Assembly: GCF_000355905.1 (NCBI RefSeq)
Contig: NZ_APLF01000003.1
Location: 62,001-126,000, forward strand
Origin: Psychroflexus gondwanensis ACAM 44
GTDB lineage: Bacteria; Bacteroidota; Bacteroidia; Flavobacteriales; Flavobacteriaceae
Length of the DNA stretch: 64,000 nt
Direction: 5' to 3'
The translations under genes were made by a program, and so were the position numbers. The first letter of the stretch is position 1. Each line of letters starts with the position of its first letter. Shown here piece after piece: positions 34,740 through 44,776 of this stretch. The notes below the pieces were generated by a model. That model was given only the letters and a program-made list of their open reading frames with translations, ran no database searches and was not told where the DNA came from.

Positions 34740-36926
34740 ATGGCTATTCTAAGATTCAATGCATTAAAAGAAACACTTCATAGAACTCCTGTTAAAATTC
34801 AAGAGGACGAGAGACGTTCAGATATGTTTGGTAGAAACGTCTTTAATCAAAAGGCAATGCGTCAGTATTTAACTAAAGATGCCTACGAAAGTTTAAAAAA
34901 CGCTACCGAGAAAGGAGAAAAAATTGATCGGTCACTGGCGGAAAATATTTCTGCTGGTATGAAAGAGTGGGCGATTTCAAAAGGAGCTACACACTATACA
35001 CACTGGTTTCAGCCACTTACGGGTTCTACGGCTGAAAAACATGATGCTTTTTTTGAGACTACAGAAGATGGTGGCGCCATGGAAAAATTTAGTGGTTCTC
35101 AATTAGTTCAACAAGAACCAGATGCTTCTAGTTTACCAAACGGAGGTATTAGAAACACTTTTGAAGCTAGAGGATATACTGCTTGGGATCCTTCATCTCC
35201 TGCATTTGTTTGGGGTCCAACCTTATGTATTCCAACAATATTTGTGTCCTATACGGGAGAAGCTTTAGATTATAAAACACCTTTATTGCGTTCAGTTTCT
35301 GCTTTAGATAAAGCAGCCACAGATGTGGTAAGGTACTTCGATAAAAAAGTCAATAAAGTTATAACTACATTAGGCTGGGAGCAAGAGTATTTTTTAGTAG
35401 ATTCTGCATTAGCTTCTACTAGACCAGATTTGATGATGTCTGGTAGAACACTTCTTGGTCATTCTCCTGCAAAGGGCCAGCAATTGGATGATCACTACTT
35501 TGGATCTATTCCAAGTCGTGTACTCAATTATATGAGAGATTTGGAAAGAGAGTGTATGCTTCTAGGGATTCCTGTAAAAACAAGGCATAATGAAGTAGCA
35601 CCAAATCAATTTGAATTAGCGCCTATTTTTGAAGAAGTCAACTTAGCCGTAGACCATAATTCCTTATTGATGGATGTCATGGATAAAGTTGCAGAACGTC
35701 ATCATTTTAAAGTTCTTTTCCATGAAAAACCATTTCAGGGAGTTAACGGAAGCGGAAAACATAATAACTGGTCTTTAGCAACAGATTCAGGTTCAAATTT
35801 ATTGAGTCCAGGTAAAACCCCTATGAAAAACATGAGGTTTCTCACTTTTTTCATAAATACAATTAAAGCATTTTATGAAAACGAGGAACTTATAAGAGCA
35901 ACAATAGCTTCAGCATCCAACGATCATAGGCTAGGAGCTAATGAAGCTCCTCCTGCTGTAATGTCGGTTTTTATAGGCTCTCAACTTACAAAAGTCCTTG
36001 ATGAACTGGAAAAAGTGACGAATGGTAAATTGTCACCAGAAGAAAAAACAGAACTTAAGTTAAATGTTGTAGGAAAGATACCAGAGATACTTCTTGATAA
36101 TACAGACAGAAACAGAACTTCTCCTTTTGCTTTTACAGGAAATAAATTTGAATTGAGAGCTGTGGGTTCTACAGCAAATTGTGCTGATCCAATGACAGTT
36201 TTAAACGCTATTGTCGCTAAACAATTGAAAGAATTTAAAGTTGAAGTCGATGGTCTTATCTCTGATAAGAAAATGAAAAAAGACGATGCTATTTTCAATG
36301 TTCTCAGAGAGTATATTAAATCTTCTAAAAAGATTCGCTTCGAGGGTGATGGATATGGAGATGCTTGGGAGAAAGAAGCAGAAAAAAGAGGTCTAAGTAA
36401 CCATAGAACCACACCTGAAGCCTTAAAAGCTAAAATCTCTAAAAAGGCTATTGATTTATTTGGTGAATTAAACATTATGAACGAGATCGAAGTCAAAGCT
36501 AGGTATGAAATTGAAATCGAGGATTATTCAAAACACATTCAGATAGAAGGAAGGGTCTTGGGGGATATTGCAAGAAACCACATTATACCTACAGCTATTA
36601 AGTATCAAAATATCCTTATCGAAAACGTAAAGGGTTTAAAAGAGATTTATGGGTCTAACTTTAAGGGTCAAGCTAAACAACAGATGAATATTATTGAAGC
36701 TATTTCAGAACACATTGAAAAAATTAATGAAGAAGTAGACCAAATGATAAATGCAAGAAAACAAGCCAATTCTATAGAAGATCCAACTGAAAAGGCTTTT
36801 GCTTACTGTGATAATGTGAAGCCTTATTTTGATGATATCCGTTACCATTGCGATAAGTTAGAGCTTTTGGTTGATGATGAAATTTGGCCATTGACAAAAT
36901 ATAGAGAGCTCTTATTTACTAAATAA
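34740..36926 (+). CDS. glnN: Glutamine synthetase type III
   Basis: Makes glutamine from glutamate, ammonia and ATP in the cytoplasm. The 728-residue length and the motifs ATHYTHWFQPLTGSTAEKHD, TLGWEQEYFLVD, KTRHNEVAPNQFELAPIFEE, FHEKPFQGVNGSGKHNNWSL and SNDHRLGANEAPPAVMSVFI mark the GSIII family, distinct from GlnA. It lies at the other end of the window from gltBD, with which it forms the GS-GOGAT pathway. It is a single-gene unit with its own promoter and terminator. Confidence 0.97.
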   Translation: MAILRFNALKETLHRTPVKIQEDERRSDMFGRNVFNQKAMRQYLTKDAYESLKNATEKGEKIDRSLAENISAGMKEWAISKGATHYTHWFQPLTGSTAEKHDAFFETTEDGGAMEKFSGSQLVQQEPDASSLPNGGIRNTFEARGYTAWDPSSPAFVWGPTLCIPTIFVSYTGEALDYKTPLLRSVSALDKAATDVVRYFDKKVNKVITTLGWEQEYFLVDSALASTRPDLMMSGRTLLGHSPAKGQQLDDHYFGSIPSRVLNYMRDLERECMLLGIPVKTRHNEVAPNQFELAPIFEEVNLAVDHNSLLMDVMDKVAERHHFKVLFHEKPFQGVNGSGKHNNWSLATDSGSNLLSPGKTPMKNMRFLTFFINTIKAFYENEELIRATIASASNDHRLGANEAPPAVMSVFIGSQLTKVLDELEKVTNGKLSPEEKTELKLNVVGKIPEILLDNTDRNRTSPFAFTGNKFELRAVGSTANCADPMTVLNAIVAKQLKEFKVEVDGLISDKKMKKDDAIFNVLREYIKSSKKIRFEGDGYGDAWEKEAEKRGLSNHRTTPEALKAKISKKAIDLFGELNIMNEIEVKARYEIEIEDYSKHIQIEGRVLGDIARNHIIPTAIKYQNILIENVKGLKEIYGSNFKGQAKQQMNIIEAISEHIEKINEEVDQMINARKQANSIEDPTEKAFAYCDNVKPYFDDIRYHCDKLELLVDDEIWPLTKYRELLFTK

Positions 36927-36946
36927 GAGGTGATAAACTATTTTTT

Positions 36947-36988
36947 AAACCCAGTGTTAGATATCTAATAACACTGGGTTTATTTTTT
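36947..36988 (+). terminator. Terminator of glnN
   Basis: A perfect 13-bp stem AAACCCAGTGTTA / TAACACTGGGTTT (36947-36959, 36969-36981) followed by ATTTTTT. The same stretch runs into the TAAATTTGC -7-like box (36990-36998) of the next gene. Confidence 0.88.
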
Positions 36989-37013
36989 ATAAATTTGCAA
37001 CAAATTTCCTAAA

Positions 37014-38189
37014 ATGAGTGATCAAGCAAGATATGCCAAACGTGGAGTGTCTTCTCAAAAAGAAGATGTTCATAAAGCTATAGAAAATATTGACAAAGGC
37101 CTATTTCCAATGTCATTTTGTAAAATCATACCAGATTATCTTGCGGGAAGCCAAGACCATTGTGTGGTGATGCACGCCGATGGAGCTGGTACAAAATCAT
37201 CTTTAGCTTATTTGTATTGGAAGGAAACAGGAGACCTTAAGGTTTGGAAGGGAATTGCTCAAGATGCCCTTATTATGAATGTTGATGATTTGCTGTGTGT
37301 TGGAGCTACGGATAACATTTTAGTCTCATCAACTATAGGTAGAAATAAAAATGTAATCTCTGGAGATGTTATTGCTGAAATTATCAAAGGCACTGAATCT
37401 ATTGTTGAAGATTTGAGGAATCATGGTATTTCTATTCATACGACAGGAGGCGAGACTGCAGATGTTGGAGATTTAGTAAGAACAATTATTGTAGATTCAA
37501 CGGTAACAGCAAGATTGAGAAGGGATGAGGTAATCGACAATGCTAATATAAAGGCGGGTAATGTTATTGTTGGGCTTTCCTCTAGCGGACAAGCATCTTA
37601 TGAAACGGAATATAATGGTGGTATGGGTAGTAATGGACTTACTTCAGCTAGGCATGATGTCTTAGCTAATTACTTATCTGAAGCTTATCCAGAGTCTTTC
37701 GATCCTAAAGTTCCAAAAGACTTGATCTACTCTGGCTCTAAAAGATTAACCGAAAAAATTTCTGAAGATCTTCCAGATGTTGGTAAAATGATTTTGTCTC
37801 CCACTCGGACCTATGCACCTATTGTAAAAAAAGTGTTCGAAAAATTAGGTAGAGCCTCCATAGATGGAATGGTACATTGTAGCGGAGGAGCACAAACTAA
37901 AATCCTTCATTTTATAAATAATCTTCATATTATTAAGGATAATATGTTTGAACTTCCCCCGTTATTCAAGCTCATACAAGATGAAAGTCAAACCGACTGG
38001 AAAGAAATGTACCAAGTTTTTAATATGGGGCATAGGATGGAATTTTATGTTGATGAGTCCATGGCGAAGGACATCATAGATATTTCCAAGTCCTTTAATG
38101 TGGATGCTCAAATTGTAGGAAGAGTAGAAGCTTCCGAATCAAAATCTTTATCAATCTTTTCAGCATACGGCCATTTTGAATACTTATAA
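37014..38189 (+). CDS. purM: Phosphoribosylformylglycinamidine cyclo-ligase (AIR synthase)
   Basis: Closes the imidazole ring in purine synthesis (FGAM to AIR, with ATP). The PurM fold is seen in RYAKRGVSSQKEDVHKAIE, MHADGAGTKSSLAYLYWKET, GIAQDALIMNVDDLLCVGAT, the glycine-rich HTTGGETADVGDLV and VGLSSSGQASYETEYNGGMG. At 391 residues it is longer than the about 345 of E. coli, as is usual in Bacteroidota. A TAAATTTGC box at 36990 is the likely -7 element. Confidence 0.9.
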   Translation: MSDQARYAKRGVSSQKEDVHKAIENIDKGLFPMSFCKIIPDYLAGSQDHCVVMHADGAGTKSSLAYLYWKETGDLKVWKGIAQDALIMNVDDLLCVGATDNILVSSTIGRNKNVISGDVIAEIIKGTESIVEDLRNHGISIHTTGGETADVGDLVRTIIVDSTVTARLRRDEVIDNANIKAGNVIVGLSSSGQASYETEYNGGMGSNGLTSARHDVLANYLSEAYPESFDPKVPKDLIYSGSKRLTEKISEDLPDVGKMILSPTRTYAPIVKKVFEKLGRASIDGMVHCSGGAQTKILHFINNLHIIKDNMFELPPLFKLIQDESQTDWKEMYQVFNMGHRMEFYVDESMAKDIIDISKSFNVDAQIVGRVEASESKSLSIFSAYGHFEYL

Positions 38190-38194
38190 ATGAA

Positions 38195-39253
38195 ATGAAA
38201 AGAGTTTTATTACTGTCCTTATTCACCTTAGTTATCTCGAAAAGTTTTGGTCAATCCTTTGGTGAGATTCAGAAGATTGAATCTGTAGGTGAACCCCTTT
38301 TTTCTAGAGGGCCTTTGCCCTTAATCAATACTAGTTTCGATGTTATAGGTAGCTATGTATTTACCTATAACCAAATGGTTCCTCGAAGAGGTAAGACAAG
38401 TTTCTGGGAGCAAGTGAACGAATTTACCTTAGATGTCAGTGAAGTTGCTTTTGTCAATTGGAATGCAGGAGGAACAAATTCTATATCTGGAATGTATGGA
38501 ATGAATGTCGTAAGAACCTATAGGAATAAGGGTTTTAGATGGGATAACCAATTTCGATTTAGATACGGTATCAACCAGCAAGAAGGTCAGGAATTAAGAA
38601 AAACTGAAGATGATTTAGAACTGATTTCCTCTTTTGGATATGAAATTTCTAAAAATTCTAGTTGGTTTTATTCAGGTACATTTAGTTATAAAACTCAAGC
38701 TTCAAGGGGTTTTAATTATCCAGATACTGAAACTGCCATTTCAGAATTTATGGCCCCAGGGTATATTTTTCTTGGTGTTGGAGCCAAGTATGCTCAACCC
38801 AACGAGAGCTTTGAGCTTTACTTGTCTCCCATTACCCAAAAATCCACCTTTGTTTTAAATCAGCGGTTAGCCAATGACGGGGCTTTTGGGGTAAGAAGTG
38901 CAGTGAGGGATAATGATGGAAACATTATAAGAGAGGGGAAAACTTCTAGGAATGAGTTTGGTATTTTAGTAACCAATCAGTTCCAGCAGAAAATTTTTGA
39001 GAGCACTGTTATTGTGAGTAGGCTGAGTCTTTATTCAGATTACATCAATAACTTTGGTAATATAGATGTGGATTGGGAATTAAATTTTAATTTCAAAATC
39101 AACGATTTCATGCGTGCCAACATAGGTGCTCACATTAGATACGACGATGATATCAAAATTAGAGAAGTGGCTCCAGATGGTACTACAATCGACGGAGGTT
39201 CTAGAATTCAACTTAAGCAGCAGCTTGGCATAGGAATTGCCCTGCAGCTTTAA
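38195..39253 (+). CDS. DUF3078-type outer-membrane-associated protein
   Basis: A signal peptide (LLLSLFTLVISKSFGQ) leads 352 residues with WEQVNEFTLDVSEVAFVNWN, AGGTNSISGMYGMNVVRTYR, and many alternating aromatic strands, ending LKQQLGIGIALQL. The WxxxN...NWNAGGTNS pattern is that of DUF3078, a Bacteroidota family predicted to form a beta-barrel. The function is unknown. It starts 5 nt after purM and is probably co-transcribed with it, though a functional link is not obvious. Confidence 0.8.
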   Translation: MKRVLLLSLFTLVISKSFGQSFGEIQKIESVGEPLFSRGPLPLINTSFDVIGSYVFTYNQMVPRRGKTSFWEQVNEFTLDVSEVAFVNWNAGGTNSISGMYGMNVVRTYRNKGFRWDNQFRFRYGINQQEGQELRKTEDDLELISSFGYEISKNSSWFYSGTFSYKTQASRGFNYPDTETAISEFMAPGYIFLGVGAKYAQPNESFELYLSPITQKSTFVLNQRLANDGAFGVRSAVRDNDGNIIREGKTSRNEFGILVTNQFQQKIFESTVIVSRLSLYSDYINNFGNIDVDWELNFNFKINDFMRANIGAHIRYDDDIKIREVAPDGTTIDGGSRIQLKQQLGIGIALQL

Positions 39254-39343
39254 CCTAAGGTCTTAGATTAATTGATATTTATGACTGCTTGTGTTAAAAA
39301 AAATCCCCTCAAATAACTTAAATTTGCGGCACATTAAAACCTT

Positions 39344-40420
39344 ATGCTAGATAAATTAAACTTTATAAAACAAAGATTTGACGAGGTGAGTGATTTGATC
39401 ATTCAGCCTGATATCATGTCCAATCAAAAGCGGTATATAGAATTATCAAAGGAGTATAAAGAACTCAAAGCTATTATGGATGAGCGTGAGGTCTACATAG
39501 AACTCTCCGATAACCTAAAGGAAGCCGATGATATTATTTCAAACGAGTCCGATCCTGAAATGGTGGAAATGGCAAAACTTCAATATGACGAGGCTAAAGA
39601 TGAATTGCCTAAGCTAGAAGAGAAGATACGCATGATGCTTATCCCTAAAGATCCAGAAGATACTAAGAATGCTGTAGTAGAAGTGCGAGCAGGAGCAGGG
39701 GGAGATGAAGCCAGTATTTTTGCAGGAGATATTTTTAGGATGTTGACCAAATACTGTGAACATAAAGGTTGGAAAGTAGATGTTGTAGATTATAATGAAG
39801 GGACCAATGGAGGATATAAAGAAATCCAATTTGAAGTCTCAGGGGAAGAGGTGTACGGTACTTTAAAATATGAAGCTGGTGTTCACCGAGTTCAACGTGT
39901 CCCACAAACTGAAACTCAAGGTCGTGTCCACACAAGTGCTGCAACGGTAATGGTTTTTCCTGAAGCCGAAGAATTTGATATTGAGGTCAATCCAAAAGAG
40001 GTGAGAGTAGACTATTTCTGTTCTTCTGGACCAGGGGGGCAGTCTGTAAATACCACTTACTCCGCAGTAAGACTTACTCACGAACCTACTGGAATTGTAG
40101 CTCAATGTCAAGATCAAAAGTCACAACATAAAAACAAAGAGAAAGCTTTCAGGGTTTTAAGGTCGAGACTATACGAAATGGAGCTGGCCAAAAAACAAGC
40201 TGAGGATGCAGAAAAGCGTGGCTCTATGGTTACTAGTGGTGACCGAAGCGCTAAAATTAGAACCTATAATTATGCACAAAGTCGAGTGACCGATCATAGG
40301 ATAAACCTCACGCTTTACGATCTCGATAATATCATAAACGGTGACATAGAGAAAATTATCAGTGAGTTAAAATTTGTTGATAATACTGAGAAACTCAAAA
40401 ATATTTCTGACGATCTATAA
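39344..40420 (+). CDS. prfA: Peptide chain release factor 1
   Basis: Reads UAA and UAG stop codons and triggers release of the peptide. The GGQ motif is at 231-233 ([19 protein letters not shown]). The codon-recognition region [18 protein letters not shown] has PQT where E. coli RF1 has PAT. The length of 358 residues is usual. A TAAATTTGC -7-like box at 39319 precedes it. The gene for pyrF follows 6 nt later, forming an operon. Confidence 0.96.
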   Translation: MLDKLNFIKQRFDEVSDLIIQPDIMSNQKRYIELSKEYKELKAIMDEREVYIELSDNLKEADDIISNESDPEMVEMAKLQYDEAKDELPKLEEKIRMMLIPKDPEDTKNAVVEVRAGAGGDEASIFAGDIFRMLTKYCEHKGWKVDVVDYNEGTNGGYKEIQFEVSGEEVYGTLKYEAGVHRVQRVPQTETQGRVHTSAATVMVFPEAEEFDIEVNPKEVRVDYFCSSGPGGQSVNTTYSAVRLTHEPTGIVAQCQDQKSQHKNKEKAFRVLRSRLYEMELAKKQAEDAEKRGSMVTSGDRSAKIRTYNYAQSRVTDHRINLTLYDLDNIINGDIEKIISELKFVDNTEKLKNISDDL

Positions 40421-40426
40421 CAGATT

Positions 40427-41239
40427 ATGCAACTTCAAGAACTTATTGAACAAATTCAAAAGAAAAAATCCATGCTTTGCGTGGGATTGGATGTCGATTT
40501 AGAAAAAATCCCTAAGCATTTATTAGAGCTTGATGATCCTATTTTTGAATTCAATAAGGCCATTATTGATTCTACCCAAGAGTATTGTATAGCGTATAAG
40601 CCAAACATAGCTTTCTATGAAGCCTATGGATTAAAGGGCTGGCAGGCACTTCAGAAAACAATTAATTATATTAACGAACATTATCCAGAGCAATTCACCA
40701 TTGCAGATGCCAAGAGGGGAGATATAGGCAACACCTCAAAGATGTACGCTAAAGCTTTTTTTGAGGACTTAAATTTTGATTCTGTTACTGTCGCGCCATA
40801 TATGGGAAAAGATTCTATAGAACCTTTTCTTCAATTTAGAGATAAGCACGCTATTATGCTTGGCCTTACATCCAATGAAGGAGCTAAAGATTTTCAATTT
40901 TTAGAAAACAAGGGAACTTTACTTTTTGAGAGTGTTTTGAAAACTTCTCAAACATGGGTAAATTCAAAGCAGTTGATGTATGTTGTTGGAGCCACTAAGT
41001 CTAGTTATTTGAAAAAAATAAGACAAATCTTGCCGGATAGCTTTTTATTAATTCCAGGGGTAGGGGCTCAAGGTGGAAGCCTAAGGGAAGTTTGTGAGTA
41101 TGGCTTAAACTCTACTTATGGATTGATTATTAATTCTACTAGAGGAATTATATACGCTTCACGAGAAAAAGATTTTGCAATTAAGGCAGCTTTTAAGGCT
41201 AAAGCACTACAGGAGCAAATGCAACCTTATATAACTTAA
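40427..41239 (+). CDS. pyrF: Orotidine-5'-phosphate decarboxylase, type 2
   Basis: Final step of UMP synthesis, OMP to UMP plus CO2. The N-terminal [19 protein letters not shown], the catalytic [33 protein letters not shown] and the phosphate-binding [12 protein letters not shown] are typical of the longer group 2 enzymes (270 residues against about 230). It is the second gene of the prfA-pyrF unit. Confidence 0.95.
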   Translation: MQLQELIEQIQKKKSMLCVGLDVDLEKIPKHLLELDDPIFEFNKAIIDSTQEYCIAYKPNIAFYEAYGLKGWQALQKTINYINEHYPEQFTIADAKRGDIGNTSKMYAKAFFEDLNFDSVTVAPYMGKDSIEPFLQFRDKHAIMLGLTSNEGAKDFQFLENKGTLLFESVLKTSQTWVNSKQLMYVVGATKSSYLKKIRQILPDSFLLIPGVGAQGGSLREVCEYGLNSTYGLIINSTRGIIYASREKDFAIKAAFKAKALQEQMQPYIT

Positions 41240-41272
41240 AAAGCTTATACATTTTACTGTACAAGCTTTTTA
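41238..41272. terminator. Bidirectional terminator between pyrF and the acidic lipoprotein gene
   Basis: AAAAAGCTT-A-TAC / GTA-C-AAGCTTTTT (41238-41250, 41259-41271) has a T tract on either strand. It can serve both convergent genes. Confidence 0.75.
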
Positions 41273-41297
41273 TAAAGTTTTAGAATAAATCTAAGAT

Positions 41298-41549
41298 TTA
41301 CATTTCATCTTTAGTAGCTTCTTCCATTTCTTCAGCACCTTCTTCCATAGCCTCTCCAGTTTCTTCAGCGGCATCTTCAACTGCATCACCAGTTTCTTCA
41401 GCGGCATCTTCAACTGCATCACCAGCATCGTCCATAGCTTCTTCTACATCGTCTGCTGCTTTTTCAGCATCGCTTTTTGGTTCTCTACAGCTTACTACAC
41501 CTAAACCTAGCAAAGCAGCTATCGTAATAGATAAAATTGATTTTTTCAT
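41298..41549 (-). CDS. Small acidic repeat lipoprotein
   Basis: An 83-residue precursor. Residues 1-21 are a lipoprotein signal (LLGLGVVSC). The mature part is almost only Ala, Glu, Asp, Gly and Met, built on an 11-residue repeat GDAVEDAAEET, which appears twice exactly and then decays (GEAMEEGAEEM). The pattern predicts an amphipathic helix of the LEA/YtxH type. The function is unknown; a stress-linked envelope protein is one possibility. TACTTTTG at 41582-41575 is a candidate -7 box. Confidence 0.75.
   Translation of the reverse strand: MKKSILSITIAALLGLGVVSCREPKSDAEKAADDVEEAMDDAGDAVEDAAEETGDAVEDAAEETGEAMEEGAEEMEEATKDEM
41356..41421. repeat. Perfect 33-bp tandem duplication in the acidic lipoprotein gene
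   Basis: Two identical 33-bp copies begin at 41356 and 41389 (CCAGTTTCTTCAGCGGCATC...). They encode the 11-residue repeat. Exact identity implies a recent slip event, so copy number may vary between strains. Confidence 0.85.
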
Positions 41550-41601
41550 TTTGTTTTGATTTTTAATTAAGCCCCAAAAGTATAGATTTTTCTTAAATAT
41601 A

Positions 41602-43140
41602 TTAAAAATTGCTAGGATTTTTTATTATTTTTTTTGACCGGCTAATATGATGGTTTAAAGTTTCTTTATCCATCTTTTTTAAGAGACTCATCATCATATT
41701 CATGCGTTGATTATTTTTAAAATGCTCCTGTTTCTCGTAAAGAAAATTCCAATAGAGATTATTAAATGGACACGCGTCCTCACCTTCTTTTTTACTAACA
41801 GAATACTGGCAGGACTTACAGTAATTCCCCATCTTATTGATATAACTCCCGCTAGACACATAAGGTTTAGTGGCCACAATTCCGCCGTCTGCAAATTGAC
41901 TCATTCCTCGGGTGTTGGTAAGTTCTACCCATTCTATGGCATCTATGTAGACTCCCAGATACCAAGCATCCACTTCATCTGGATCGGTCATAGTTAGCAA
42001 AGCAAAATTTCCTAAAATCATAAGGCGTTGGATATGATGTGCATAAGCATCGTCTAGACTTTGATTTACCGCATGCTTCAAACAATTCATTTTAGTATCA
42101 CCAGTCCAGTAAAAGTCAGGGAGTTTATTGGTGTTTTGTAACTCGTTCTTGGATTTATATCCTGGCATTTCTTGCCAATACACCCCTCTCATAAACTCTC
42201 TCCATCCCAGAATTTGACGTATAAATCCTTCAATTTGTGAAATGTCAATCTCTTCTTTGTGATCGTAGTAATAGTCTAAAGTGGTTTCTATAACCTCTTT
42301 AGGAGAAAGCATTTTACTATTCATAGCAAACGATAGCCGAGAATGGAACAAAAACTTCTCATCTGTATGTAAAGCATCTTCATAATCTCCGAAGTGGACC
42401 AAAAGATGGGTACAGAAGTAGTTGAGTACCTCTATGCACTCCTTTCTAGAGGTAGGCCATGGGAATTTCTCTTGGTCGATTCTGCCCATGGTCTTAATGC
42501 CCATGGTCTCAATTTGTTTTAAAACGTCCTCCACATTTTTATCGAAGGCCTTAAACTTAGGAATTGGGGGTTTACCTGTCCATTTTTTACGGTTGCTTTT
42601 ATCAAAATTCCATTGCCCACCTTCTGGTTTTTTAGCGTTAAGCATCATGATTTCATGCTTTTTACGCATGTCCCGATAAAAGTATTCCATCGTCATTTCC
42701 TTCTTTCCTTTGTAGAAGTTTTCTACATCCTCTCTTTGGGTATAGAAATGTTCTGAGTCTTTAACTTGACTTGAAATACTAAGCTTGTTGCAAATTGTTT
42801 TCAGCTTTATGTCCAACCTATATTCGTCTGGGTAGAGATATTCGAAATGTTCTATCTCTTCCTCTTTAATAATCTTGTTGAGATTATCGGATAAACTTTG
42901 TTGATTGTTTTTGTCATCGATTTGAAAGTAAATCACTTGATGTCCTTGCGACTCCAAGTCTTTTTTGAAATTTCTCATCGAAAGAAAAAAGGCTACCACT
43001 TTTTGAATGTGATGCTTTACATAACTGGTTTCTTCCTGACTCTCGGCCATGAAATAAATCACATTATCAGATTTATTTTCAAACCAAGAGTGATTGAGGT
43101 TGAGTTGGTCTCCAAGGATTAATCGTAAGGTTTTTTTCAT
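41602..43140 (-). CDS. FeS-containing cryptochrome/(6-4) photolyase (FeS-BCP family)
   Basis: A prokaryotic photolyase of the PhrB/CryB type, expected to repair (6-4) photoproducts using light, FAD and a [4Fe-4S] cluster. The N-terminal RLILGDQLNLNHSWFENKSD is the PF04244 domain. The four cluster cysteines are at 353, 441, 444 and 457 (NYCKSCQYSV, DACPFN), each three residues after the PhrB positions I recall (350, 438, 441, 454). The FAD-pocket AYAHHIQRLMILGNFALLT is conserved. It has 512 residues. A structured intergenic sequence lies between it and the Cry-DASH gene. Confidence 0.92.
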   Translation of the reverse strand: MKKTLRLILGDQLNLNHSWFENKSDNVIYFMAESQEETSYVKHHIQKVVAFFLSMRNFKKDLESQGHQVIYFQIDDKNNQQSLSDNLNKIIKEEEIEHFEYLYPDEYRLDIKLKTICNKLSISSQVKDSEHFYTQREDVENFYKGKKEMTMEYFYRDMRKKHEIMMLNAKKPEGGQWNFDKSNRKKWTGKPPIPKFKAFDKNVEDVLKQIETMGIKTMGRIDQEKFPWPTSRKECIEVLNYFCTHLLVHFGDYEDALHTDEKFLFHSRLSFAMNSKMLSPKEVIETTLDYYYDHKEEIDISQIEGFIRQILGWREFMRGVYWQEMPGYKSKNELQNTNKLPDFYWTGDTKMNCLKHAVNQSLDDAYAHHIQRLMILGNFALLTMTDPDEVDAWYLGVYIDAIEWVELTNTRGMSQFADGGIVATKPYVSSGSYINKMGNYCKSCQYSVSKKEGEDACPFNNLYWNFLYEKQEHFKNNQRMNMMMSLLKKMDKETLNHHISRSKKIIKNPSNF

Positions 43141-43198
43141 TGCATTTTTTTTCTGAATTTTATCTACGTCATTTCAACTCTTCGAAAAGGTCACAAAA

Positions 43199-43348
43199 TC
43201 TCGTAGCCCTGATAGAAGCGGTATCCTTGATGGAAGTAGTGCTTTAGCACTATTTCTGGACAGAAGCGACTGTAATGAAGCTTTTGGCTAGATATCTAGT
43301 GCTTGTACTACGAGATCAAGATAAAGCGGATAGCAGGTTCTCGGCTAC
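43199..43348 (+). ncRNA. Candidate structured RNA / dispersed intergenic repeat
   Basis: GTAGCC (43203-43208) pairs with GGCTAC (43343-43348), and CTTGAT (43226-43231) pairs with ATCAAG (43315-43320). The two helices enclose an internal loop with near-mirrored strings CTGATAGAAGCGGTATC and ATAAAGCGGATAGCAGG. The apical part holds a hairpin AGTGCTTTAGCACT. ATCTCGTAG can pair instead with CTACGAGAT (9 bp). The loop sequence matches my memory of an RNA repeated in many flavobacterial intergenic regions, possibly Rfam Flavo-1. The strand and the assignment need a covariance search. Confidence 0.5.
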
Positions 43349-44658
43349 TAAAATAAACGATCCTGTAACCATGTTCGTTGATATTTTCCATTACTATCGT
43401 AACGATCGGCCTGACTTTTAATATTAAATTTTCGATCTCGTGGATCATTGCCCACACCAGAATTATACATCCAGTTGCCCCAATTGCTATGCACGTCATA
43501 ATCTACAAGCATAGACTCGAAATAGGCGGCTCCAATGCGCCAATCCTGTTTCCATTCTTTGGCCCAATAGCTATTCACGTTCTGGCGACCGCGGTTACTC
43601 ATAAAGCCGGTTTCCCTGATTTCTATCATATTGGCATTTACAAAATCCTCTGGTGTGTTCCCGTGCATCCAGTCTCTTTTGGCCTTTTCGTTATTTCCCC
43701 AATCGTAATCTTTATTCAATACGCCTCCTAGTCGAAAAATTTTGTTGCCGTGTTTAAGCGATATATATTTGAAATAATCACGCCAGATTAACTCAAAAAT
43801 CAGCCAATAGGTGTCTTGGTTTTTCTTCACTTGTTTCTCAAAGGCTTTGACTTCGTGGTAAATGGAAACAGCTGAGATACTGCCATTGGCAAGCCAGGCA
43901 GAAAATTTTGAACTATAGTCTGTGCCTAAAAGACCATTACGAGTTTTTTTATAATACTGTAACTTTTTGGTGTCCCAGAAATAATGTTCAATACGTTTCC
44001 AAGCTTCATTTTCTCCCCCATGAAAAGGAAATGCCGATCGTGGATCGGTTTCAAAGTCTTCCAAACCTAAATCTGATAGACTGGGTACTTGGTTTCTCTC
44101 TTCTACCAATTGGTGGGTAGGTCTGGGTTGAGGGGCTGGGACTTCTGCTCTTACCTCACTTTCCTTTTCACATTTTTTTCTGAAGTTGGTATAAACTTCC
44201 GGAATGTCTTGGAAACTATCGTAGGGCAAGTCTTCTGGATGAAATAAAAATTGATTGTAGTTTTCTATAAAATCAGTATTTGGAAGAGCTGATTTAACTT
44301 TTGCTTCAACTTCCTTCTCTTCTTGGGTCCATTCAGTTTGGTGAAAAACAGATGTGATCGTATACCGTTCAGATAATTGTTTGAATACTTCAGAAGGATG
44401 CTTGTGTGCTACGTGAAGGCTTATGTTTAAGTGCTGAAGGTTATTTGAAAGTTGATCAACACTTTCAATTAAGAACTTAGCCCTGTACTTTTCAGTTTTT
44501 TTAAACCCATATCGGGTCGTTTCAAAATGACTTGGATCAAAACAATAGACGCCAAGAACAGCGTTTTCATTTTGACAGGCCTCGTAAAGAGACTTTTGAT
44601 CTCGAGTTCGTAAATCGTTTCTAAACCAAACAATCGTTATTTTTTGTTTCTCCTGCAT
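43348..44658 (-). CDS. DASH-family cryptochrome
   Basis: A flavoprotein that repairs CPDs in single-stranded DNA and may signal blue light. The photolyase N-terminus is [20 protein letters not shown]. The DASH-specific FAD region is [60 protein letters not shown] and [20 protein letters not shown]. It has 436 residues. The start overlaps the DUF2256 gene by 22 nt, so the two should be translated from one mRNA. Confidence 0.94.
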   Translation of the reverse strand: MQEKQKITIVWFRNDLRTRDQKSLYEACQNENAVLGVYCFDPSHFETTRYGFKKTEKYRAKFLIESVDQLSNNLQHLNISLHVAHKHPSEVFKQLSERYTITSVFHQTEWTQEEKEVEAKVKSALPNTDFIENYNQFLFHPEDLPYDSFQDIPEVYTNFRKKCEKESEVRAEVPAPQPRPTHQLVEERNQVPSLSDLGLEDFETDPRSAFPFHGGENEAWKRIEHYFWDTKKLQYYKKTRNGLLGTDYSSKFSAWLANGSISAVSIYHEVKAFEKQVKKNQDTYWLIFELIWRDYFKYISLKHGNKIFRLGGVLNKDYDWGNNEKAKRDWMHGNTPEDFVNANMIEIRETGFMSNRGRQNVNSYWAKEWKQDWRIGAAYFESMLVDYDVHSNWGNWMYNSGVGNDPRDRKFNIKSQADRYDSNGKYQRTWLQDRLF

Positions 44659-44774
44659 TTCTCGCTACAATATTTTACGTTATCCCAATTTTTCTCCCAT
44701 TTTTTCCTCCAACTAAAAGGTAGCCCACAAGTAGGGCAGATCTTTTCGGGTAAATTTGTTTTCTTGTGTGCCAT
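44637..44774 (-). CDS. DUF2256 small zinc-ribbon-like protein
   Basis: A 45-residue protein starting at ATG 44774-44772: [20 protein letters not shown], then [20 protein letters not shown] and RRNKK. Four cysteines at 13, 16, 36 and 40 form a CPxC...CxxxC pattern that should bind zinc. DUF2256 genes are very often next to cryptochrome genes; the role is unknown. It lies 2 nt after the flavin reductase gene and overlaps Cry-DASH, so it belongs to their operon. Confidence 0.85.
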   Translation of the reverse strand: MAHKKTNLPEKICPTCGLPFSWRKKWEKNWDNVKYCSEKCRRNKK

Positions 44775-44776
44775 GT

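Noticed and set aside
35981-36496. 171-codon open frame antisense to glnN
   Set aside because: It lies wholly within a gene with complete GSIII motifs and its composition mirrors the sense codons, so it is a shadow frame.
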